From Macrocybe gigantea (lineage: Eukaryota > Basidiomycota > Agaricomycetes > Agaricales > Callistosporiaceae): a DNA stretch of 32,723 bases. The notes under the pieces were generated by a model. It saw only the letters and a program-made list of their open reading frames with translations, did not search any database and had not been told where the DNA came from. The stretch is from contig SJRY01000037.1 of assembly GCA_011319805.1 (NCBI GenBank), positions 1 to 32,723 of the forward strand, in the 5' to 3' direction. A program made the translations under genes and the position numbers. This document shows, piece after piece, positions 24,571 to 32,723 of this stretch (positions are counted from its first letter, which is position 1; each line of letters starts with the position of its first letter).

Positions 24571-27500
24571 ATGCTGCACTCCATCTACGACCTCACCACC
24601 TTCTGTCGCAAGACAGCAGGCGATGTTCCCGCAAAGCTCGTCGTACGTCCGCTTTCTCCCACGCGCTGCTCTGCCCGAGCGCTCACCCCCGCCGCTTGCT
24701 GCAGGGTGCCTCCACCACCGTCGTGGGCTCAAAGATGTACCTCTTTGTGAGTCTGCGTCTACCCTGTCGCCCAGCGCGTCCCCGCTGACGTGACCCCGCC
24801 GCGGTTCAGGGTGGGCGTCTCGTCTCCGAACGCAAGATGGTCTCCGACCTCTACGTGTTCGACCTCGAGACTTTCATATGGGAGAAGATTCCCGCCTTTC
24901 CCGAAGACGACGTCCCTAGGGCTCGCTACTTTCATAGCACAGACACATGTGATACCCCCTCTCTCTTTCCATCGCCACGCAGCAGAGCGCTCATCTGACC
25001 GTTTCAATCACAGGGAACAATCAGCTCATCATTTTCGGCGGCATGAGCAACCAGCCTGATTCCATGAATCCGGACGAGCTCTGTGTCCTCAACGACGTCC
25101 GCTTCTTCGACCTCGCGACTCGGCATTGGCTTCCGTCTCCTTCGTCCTCTATCGCCGTCTCGGAGTCGCTCATTCCCGAGCGCGCTATGCCCACCTTTCT
25201 TCCGTCACTGCAGACCGCCTTTTCATCATCGGTGGTCAGGACTTTAATAACACTTGGCTCGACGACGTGTGCGTTTACGACCTTTTGGGCAAGACGTGGG
25301 TCCAGAAGCGCGACTATCCCCGACATTGCGGCACCTATCGCAGCGTGGCCGTCTCTTCCCATACATCCGTCCGCTTGCCGCAGGACGAAATGCGAAATTC
25401 ACAATCTTCTTCGACATTGGGGCCACCAGGCCAGCGCTTTGGATCGAATCAGAATTCGAACCAACCACCCGAGTTTACTCCAACAGAATCTCTCATCCAT
25501 CTGCCGTATTCTGCTCCACCCAGCGAGGATCATCCGAGCGACATCTTCCTGTACAGCAATTACAACGTGCGTCTGCCAAGACCCTTTAATTGACTAGTCT
25601 TTAACTGATTTCATTTCCTTTTAGTTCACTGACGTCAAACGAGAGCTCGAAGTGTTCTCACCCCTTCCCGATACCGACTTTACCATTCAGGACAGATCAT
25701 CTGCCATGACTGGAACCACTTTCCCGCCCGGCCTCCGTTTCCCCACTGGCGCCATTCTAGGGACGCATCTCATCATTGCTGGGACGTATCTCGCGCATAG
25801 CTATCAGTCGTTTTCCATTTGGGTGCTGGACCTCATCGCAATGACGTGGTCGCGCATCGACCCTGGAAAGGCTATTGAAACTGGATCCTGGTTCCGCGGG
25901 TGTCTCTGGCCGGAAGCAAACAAGTTCATCATCTTCGGAAACCGCAATGGCAACCTGGTCGATGACTACAACCGGCGGTTGTTGAGTTGGGATCACGTCG
26001 CCGTCGTCGATCTCGAGGCGTTCGGCATATACCAGCCTCCGCCCCTGAAACTCGATATCACGATGCAGGAGTTGGGCCTCGCAGCTCTCGAGGAGCGCGC
26101 CATCACCGACTTTGAGATCACTTGTGACGACGGCCGCAAGATCCCGTGCTCGCGCAAGATCCTGGAGGAGCGCTGGCCTTGGTTCCAGCGCCAACGCGTG
26201 CTGTTCCAGAGGAGCGCAAACCAGGTGCTAGAAACGCTTCCCTTGTCTTCCATGCACGTCGGTCTGCCGGAGCTGCCTGGCACAGCGTTAAAGGAAGAGC
26301 CGCGCCTGGACCCGAGGCTGATGCCGCGGTCGTTCAATCTGTCCGAGCCCTACCCCATTTCTCTTGCCTTGTTGCAGTACTTTTATACGACCGCGCTCAT
26401 CACACCGCTCCAGCACGCGCCCGCCGTCCTGAGCCAACTGTTGATGCTGGCGACAAACTACGACATCACGCATCTCAAATCTCTTGTCAAGCATGCGATG
26501 CATCGGGCATTATCCAGCTCAACATCAGTGGGAGTGTACGAAGTCGCGACTTTGTGCAGCTGTCGAAGCCTGCAAATACGGTACGTGCCCCCACACAGGT
26601 CTTCCGACGGGAAAAGGGTCTCATCGTTTTCGCTCATACAGTGCTCTGAAAGCTGTCATGGTATGCAACCTAGCTCAGCTCTTCCATCGCGATATCTTAT
26701 CTATAGGAATTTTAGTCATATACGCAAAAACGTCCCACGCGCAATCGCGGAGACCGAGAAAACGGGAGTTCAGGAAGACCAGGGGGCGGTGGCGCAGGTG
26801 GTGGCCCATCAAACGGCCCAAATGGAGGCTCTGGCGGCAATCCGAACGATGCCCAGTATACTTCACGACCTAGGGGAACATCAGATGCACGGTGGCGGAC
26901 GATGGGCGAACCTGCCGCGAACGGCGCATCATACAGTGAGATCATCTCACACGATCATGGACGATCCCGGAACTGAATTCCGCCAGATGCACGACGTGTC
27001 GCCGATGCGAACAGTCCCTCCGAGGACCAGGCCAGTCCTCTCCCTTTCGTCTCGCGAAAACCTTCCCGAACGCGCCGCAATCGTCCAAACAGCGTGCTCT
27101 CCTTGCAGACTGAAAGCGATATACAAAACCTAGCAGAATTCATGTCGCTATATACACACATCGACCCGGATATCGTTACACCAGCGGAATCGTCTGCGGA
27201 CGCGGTACTTAATGGCGTCCCTGTCTCCTCCAGCGGCACGTCTCGTCATGCGCATTCAGATTCTGAGCAGTACCACTCAGATGGTCACTTCGATTCGTGC
27301 ACGTCTTCGCCGGTCATCGCCCCGTACAATCCGCGCCCGCGTCCGCCAAGGATCTACACAGACTCGCTGGTGTCGGTTGTGCCGTCGCTGGCTTCGTCCA
27401 CCTCGAACAGCTCACTGTCGATGAGCAGGTATACCTCCCCAATGACGCCGCACATGTCCGCGGGCGACCTCCCCCAGTCGGATCTGGCCATCATTCGAGA

Positions 27501-28099
27501 GGGACACTCAGATGATGGCGAGCCCGCCGCGCCTGACGATGTCCTCCTCCACGACGAAGAGTTTGATGGCGGTTTTGACGACGACGGTGATGCGGAGAAC
27601 GGATACGACAGCGTTGCAGAGATTGGTGTGGCGATCGGCGGCGAGGACATGGACGAATTCATGCCGCCCTCTTCGCCAAAGAGGCAGAGGAATGAGGGCG
27701 GCAGGCACCTGATGCAAGCGTGGCCGCAGCAAAAGTCGAACGTCCGTTGGGTCACCAGCCAGCAAGATTCTGGTGGCGCCTTGGCTCTCGGCGCTTTCGA
27801 GTCTGTAGCTAGCAACATAGGTGGAGCGGCGGCGTTGAAGACGCTGCCGACACGACATTTTCAACCTCCTCGGCGCACCACCACGCCACGTCGCCGCGTA
27901 CGGGATTGCGCGGTTCCTGCGTTCAAGAAAATCCAGCACGGCAAACAAGGAGGAGCTGGAGGCCCAAAAGGCGGAGAAAAAGCGAAAGAAGGAGGAAAAG
28001 GCGAGGCAAGAGAGGCTGCGTCGCGAAAAGCTTCGGAAGGAAATGGAGGCCCAACCCATGGTCACGCTGTGGGAGGCGAAAGTGCAGGCAAGATATTAA
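24571..28099 (+). CDS. Kelch-repeat plus BTB protein (Ral2/LZTR1-like)
   Basis: Eight exons: 24571-24642, 24705-24746, 24810-24948, 25014-25566, 25625-26580, 26642-26660, 26716-26935 and 26987-28099. Kelch blades carry the expected GG and Y/W pattern: MYLFGGRLVSERKMVSDLYV, LIIFGGMS, RLFIIGGQDFNNTWLDDVCV and LIIAGTYL, each followed by a Trp strand. A BTB/POZ region follows (DFEITCDDGRKIPCSRKIL; LQYFYTTAL; LMLATNYDITHL). A long Gly/Ser-rich and acidic region then ends in a charged coiled coil (ANKEELEAQKAEKKRKKEEK) and the TAA at 28097-28099. The order Kelch then BTB is that of S. pombe Ral2 and animal LZTR1, which act on Ras signalling; that role is inferred. The micro-exon of 19 nt (26642-26660) keeps frame. 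Frame breaks at 25175-25177 (CCC), about 27830 and 27912-27913 are each one base short. Confidence 0.82.
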
Positions 28100-28734
28100 T
28101 GCCGATATCATTTGGACAAACTCTTCAGCGAAGGTGCCTTTGGACTATCGGCCACTTTATATTTCTTTGTTTAAATTGACCTTCCGAGACCTTCCCCCAT
28201 CCTATCCTTGTCGATTTCGTTTTGTTATATTATTCCCCTTTCTTTCAGAGATATTCTTTGATGTTCAGTGACTCCCACTCTTTCGGATTTCCACATTTTT
28301 TGCAGCTGCTTTCATCTCTGTCGATATAAGGAATTATGTATGACTGACTATATCTGTAGAATGCTATCTGATTAGACGTAATCATGAAACCGATGATCGA
28401 GAAGTGGAGACAAAAAGAAAGAAAGAAAAGTACACGGGACTGAGGTAATGCAATGCTAGTGTATCTTAATTCATCAAGGGGTCATAATGGGATGCAACGT
28501 GAGGTGTGGTACAAAATCTATATGGAGGATCGATGCATGGCTCGTTGTGCCAAGGCCGGGTCGCGTTGCATGGGTTGTTGTTGCTGACTCCGAGTTGGAG
28601 CAGTTGCGGTGTTCTGCCCTTCACTGTCATTCTTCTGTTCGGAATTGACAGAGGGGAAGATGTGGTTGTCTGGATATAGAAAAAAAAGAAAAGGTAACCA
28701 TCAGGCAAAATGTTCCGCAAAACGGCCGAGGAAA
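28100..28734. other. Convergent 3' intergenic region with purine repeat
   Basis: The tails of the Kelch-BTB (+) and RING (-) genes face each other across 635 bp. It is AT-rich with an imperfect GAAA microsatellite at about 28410-28432 and another A-rich run at about 28679-28693. This is expected for 3' UTRs and polyadenylation regions. No further gene is seen. Confidence 0.5.
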
Positions 28735-30423
28735 TCACATACACTCCTTAGCGTGCACTTGTAAAACAAGGCTCATCAGAAATGTACAAGATGAAAAGAA
28801 CTGGGCATTTCTCACCTTGATCTTTCTGACGAACGCAGTTAGACCGCTCCGGACAATCCGGCCTGTTCATGACATGCTCCGGAACAGCTCCTTTTTGGCG
28901 TTCCCTAACCCACCAATCTCTCAAACCCCATAGAAATACCTCCGTTGCGCAAGTTCTGCAGATCCTGTTGCGAGGTGCCTCTGGATTAGAGGCGGCTTCG
29001 CTAGGAATGTCAGCTTCAACTTCGTTGAAGAGGTCGAGCTCAATCAGCGGTGCAAAGCCTCGTGGCGAGGCCTGAATGAAGGCTACGATCTGTAAGAAGT
29101 ATGTGAGAGATAGAAGTCTCCGACCACGGATCAAGTGAATCTTACCTCCCGGTATATGTGCCTCGGCGTCAGTCTCTGCGTCCTTATAAAGTCCAACAGG
29201 TATTCCACTTCAACAAAGTTACTGTCAAAACACTCATAGACATCGGAGGACTGGATCATGTCGCCGACGTCTGACATGCCGTTCAAATGCTGCAGCGTCA
29301 GAGGGGCCGCGATGCATCGATTCTGGACCCCGATCCCGCAGAACGATACATGACATAGGTCGCATTTGGTTGTCGACGGTGCATTAGTGGCCAAAAGATT
29401 TTCGCTAAGTGATGTCAACAACACAATACGCAATCCATGTCGCAAGGCATACCAGTTTCCGCAATGTGCATGGTCAGGTGGGACGCCGTCATCAACGTGC
29501 CAGGCATTGTCAACGTCGGTAGCAGGATCTGGAATGGGACGGGGACAAGTCCATCCATACGCATTTCCGGGTGCGCAATGAGGACATGGCCTCACGAAAT
29601 CTGTATTAATGTTGATATTTGGCTCAGGCGAAGCTTCGCGCGGCAGTGGGATCTAGGAAAGGTCGTCAAAATGGTGATACGCCGGTTCACATCATTTAAC
29701 GTACACGCATGATTTGTCCAGCCTTGTATACCTCGTCTGCCTGTTGACGCTCCCGTTCTGCCCGAGCTTTGTGCGGAGCATGGCGCAACAACGTGTCGAT
29801 GACACCGTCTAAGGCCCTGAAAGGAGTGACAATCGTCGAGACACCGCGACACGCAGGACAGTTAGTCCCCCCATTCTGTAAATGAGACATCAGCACCGCG
29901 ATAAGGAATAAACAAGATGCGAGGGGTGATTGCGAACAGCCACACTCAGCACACGCGTCCAGCTGACAATCATCACACGGAACGAGTGCCTGCCACTGCC
30001 TAATGACTCAGACAAAGCAACTCACCCTGATCCATAGTGCACAACAGCTATGAGAGACGTCAGAACGCACTGAGGGATGAAGTGAAAGGCCTGTCTCAAA
30101 TACCTTCCGCAGAAGAAATGCTGGCAGGGCGCCACAATCACCGGTCTGTAGACCAGCTCGGCGCAACAGCCGCACTGCAATTCCTGGGCCAGATCGTCCA
30201 CAATGCTGGTATTGGTGGTGGCAACGTCTTGATTCTGATCGCCGATATCCGTGTCGATGTGCATCTCCTCCTTCATTCGCTTTCGGCTCACGTCCTCGCC
30301 TTGCCCTTCAAAGGAGGAGGCTCTTCGCTTGAGAGAAGGAATGGAGCTCAGCGCGGGCACTGGACACCCAGATTGCTGAAGTTCCGTGTCTTGGAGCGGC
30401 TGTGATGGCTCAGATTCGCTCAT
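28735..30423 (-). CDS. CHFR-like RING-finger E3 ubiquitin ligase without FHA domain
   Basis: The start at 30423 gives MSESEPSQPLQDTELQ. A Ser-rich leader with a basic nuclear-signal-like patch (LKRRASSF ... SRKRMKEE) is followed by a C3HC4 RING split by two introns: LQCGCCAELVYRPVIVAPCQ, HFFCGSCCALWIR and GGTNCPACRG. Then comes the CHFR cysteine-rich region: RPCPHCAPGNAYGWTCPRP, TKCDLCHVSFCGIGVQNRC, YLLDFIRTQRLTPRHIYREI, RICRTCATEVFLWGLRDWW and VPEHVMNRPDCPERSNCVRQ. The last matches the RPDC...R.NCR.Q signature before the end of vertebrate CHFR, a mitotic checkpoint ligase. The final exon adds only VHAKECM before TGA, so the terminal part of the poly-ADP-ribose-binding zinc finger (H...FNH) is not evident. 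All five introns keep frame and there is no indel. No FHA domain is encoded upstream. Confidence 0.85.
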
Positions 30424-30633
30424 GGCAAGTCGGGTGGTCTGGTGGTGATGGTTCGGGTTTGGAGGCAAGTTCAGCAAACGGTGTCTAATATAGTTTCCGG
30501 TTATGGAAGTCCAGATAATGGATTGCCGAGCTTTACGGGCACGAAAACATATAATCAGCCTTTTATAGCGGTCAGTAGCCAAAACACCGAATCGTACAGC
30601 TAGAGATACAACAGATAACTAGAGCCCAAAATA

Positions 30634-32723
30634 CTCATACTAAAACAATAGAGGAAGAAAGCGAAAGTGTAAAGTTCGGCGGAGGTGGCGGATCCAGTCC
30701 AGCAAGGTAACATGCCCGATCCAACCTTTCGCGCAAGCTGTCATAGCGGATTCTCTGTTCTGCCGCGCCGTTAACACAGGTCGACTGTCAATTGCAGGTG
30801 CAAATCCCTTACCACTGCAAGGCCATAACGTCGTGAGGCTATGCAAGACGTCAAACACTGTTATCGGCATCGAACAATGTGGTGATCTGACACTCACTAG
30901 TCGAGAGCAGGTAAGAGTGATTTACAAACATCCATTGCGATTGTCAATGTCGGATCGCATTCCACAACGATAATGCGCTGCATCAATCAATGCGTCAACA
31001 TGGAAGGCTTGATTCGCAAGCATTCAAAAGTTTTGTCGTACCGCGAGATCTGTCCCATGAACCAAAAGACAAAGAAAGGTCGTCTCGCAAGCAGATTAGT
31101 GGAATTGCCAGTGACAGCGTGCAGACCCATCATGAAACGTTGCGAAACATGTGCCTGACGCGTCACTGACCGAGGCTCATCAGCATCATGCAATTATTGC
31201 AAAATAAGAGGCGGATCACGTACACCATTCTTTTGCTTTGTCCCGATGGAATAACCCACTGACATTCCTGTACTCCGGCATTAAGAATCGAAATCGCTCG
31301 ACAAACTGGAACCGGTCCTTACGCCGTGACCAATGGGATAAAGCGTTGGAATTCATATGATATACACATCCTCGTGCTGCAGACGGGCAACCAGTCAAGA
31401 ACGTCTGGGGTAAACGTTTTGAGAAACGCACTTGAATATATACTCTCGAGCCTGATAAATCGAGGCCCTCTCCAAGTCACAGGTGTGCTTGTTCAGAGCA
31501 CACTCCAGAGCGTCAGCTTCTAGCCAGGCCTTCACGGCAAAATGAGCTTTGTCCCTGTCCAAGATACCAGTGTCGTTTCGCGTTTTGATGCAGGCATGCC
31601 ATAGCAAGAAGGAACGGTCGTGTAGCGCCCAGATAGTGTCTTTGGACGAGAGCTGAGAAGCTATCGTAGGAGAACTTGCAATTGATTCTCCGGAGAACAG
31701 CAACGCATACTGCAGGACACTAGTCAGTATTGTAACGCAAAAAGGGTCTGAAAAAAAAAGGGAACGTACGTTCGCAGGGTCAGATATGAATAGATTGAGT
31801 GCATCGGATTGATGAGCAGTCGTATATGACGCATGGCCGGCTGCCAGAATCATGGAACTCCAGCATAACCTTCTACACGACTCTTTCCGAATTTCGCCCT
31901 CTGACCAGGTGCTGTTCCAAGCCGGAGTCGAGGCCCAGAGCGGTATATGTTGCGCCGCCTCGGGCCAACATTTGCTTAAAGTCATGGACTTGCAGGAACA
32001 ACCTTCTTCGTCGGACGTCATCTAGATCTCCTCGCGCCGCGTTCTGTACAGGCCACCGAAAGCAGCAAATTCTTCTTGAGTTGCCAACGAGTTATTTCAT
32101 TAACCACTGTTTGTTGGGCCTTGGTGTAACAGCAGGTACACTACCAGGTGAAAATACTGATGCATTGGGATCATCAGCATCAACGAAAGTCGGGACAGGC
32201 TGCGGATAATAGAATCGAGGATGACCATAGAAGACCGTGATCTCCCAGTAGAATGTTGAGGGTGAGCGCAAACTCGAATAGGGCCAATAGCTAGATGAAA
32301 GAGTTCATCAAGAAAACAAAAGCTTAAGACAGCATAGGCAAGGACGTACCAGGCAGCTTGGGCAAGTGATTCATCGATCCACCCTGCATTGAAGCTTGCG
32401 TCTAATGCACTTTGGGCTTCGTCTCGGAAAAGAAGGCGCGATCCCGACCGTTACGACCGAGACCCACCTCCGAACTTTGCCAAATGTGGACATTGCAAGT
32501 AGCGCAGCGCCAGACTGGGCTGCATGTTCTCCCTCCTGATCGGATCATAGAAATTTGTGAAGAAAGTTGGTATGTGGAAAAAGGAGAACCAATAATTCGA
32601 CTCTCGGAAAAGAAAAACGAATGTCCGAAGTGACGGCATGCGCAGCAAATCGCGCCCTGGGAGTTCAGAGCTTGACGATGACCAGAGATGGGACCCAGAT
32701 AGAGCGATAGTAGTGAGTCCCAC
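30634..32723 (-). CDS. Fungal-specific transcription factor (MHR domain), N-terminus outside window
   Basis: Middle-homology-region protein of the kind usually paired with an N-terminal Zn2Cys6 cluster, which would lie beyond 32723. Visible segments in order are WFSFFHIPTFFTNFYDPIRR, ALDASFNAGWIDESLAQAAW (after about 32420), SEGEIRKESCRRLCWSSMIL, IWALHDRSFLLWHACIK, TRMCISYEFQRFIPLVTA, FHRDKAKEW, RFMMGLHAVTGNSTNLLARR, ECDPTLTIAMDVCKSLLPAL and a final exon YDSLRERLDRACYLAGLDPP ending at TGA 30634-30636. At least seven short introns are present. Frame is lost by single missing bases near 32428-32431 (A run), 32482-32484 (A run) and about 32508, three within 85 bp, and probably at two later junctions. 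Residues between the breaks remain well conserved, so error or very recent decay is likely. Target genes cannot be inferred. Confidence 0.75.

Overview
This window is nuclear DNA of a filamentous basidiomycete, most likely a mushroom-forming Agaricomycete. Genes are dense and lie on both strands, with many 45-65 nt GT-AG introns. The gene set mixes core eukaryotic proteins with families typically expanded in Agaricomycetes: alpha-type kinases, TET/JBP dioxygenases, BTB proteins and integrase-core genes.

Left core block (1-15.0 kb). A 5'-truncated SEN1 helicase gene (+) converges on a DHR1/DHX37 DEAH helicase gene (-). Next come a long Scm3/HJURP-like candidate CENP-A chaperone gene (-), a three-exon small membrane protein gene (+) sharing a 124-bp divergent promoter with it, a class I fructose-bisphosphate aldolase (+), and pyridoxamine-phosphate oxidase (-).

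Central accessory block (15.5-24.0 kb). An eight-exon zinc-ribbon plus alpha-kinase gene (+) converges on a TET/JBP-type 2-oxoglutarate/Fe(II) dioxygenase gene (-) that keeps its HxD...H...R core. A hypothetical gene (+) follows, then a broken and truncated BTB gene (-) hit by a 44-bp tandem duplication, and a DDE/integrase-core gene (-) with one GC-AG intron. This block is the most interesting part: a possible DNA-base oxidation enzyme, a signalling kinase and transposase-type material lie within 8 kb.

Right block (24.5-32.7 kb). A Kelch-BTB protein of Ral2/LZTR1 type (+) converges on a CHFR-like RING E3 ligase (-). A fungal-specific transcription factor (-) follows and is cut by the window end.

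One technical signal runs through everything. Most genes lose frame by exactly one missing base, often inside a short homopolymer, including essential genes. I read most of these as assembly or consensus errors rather than gene death, and call a pseudogene only where larger structural damage is visible.

Functions are assigned by reading motifs by eye. No database search was run.
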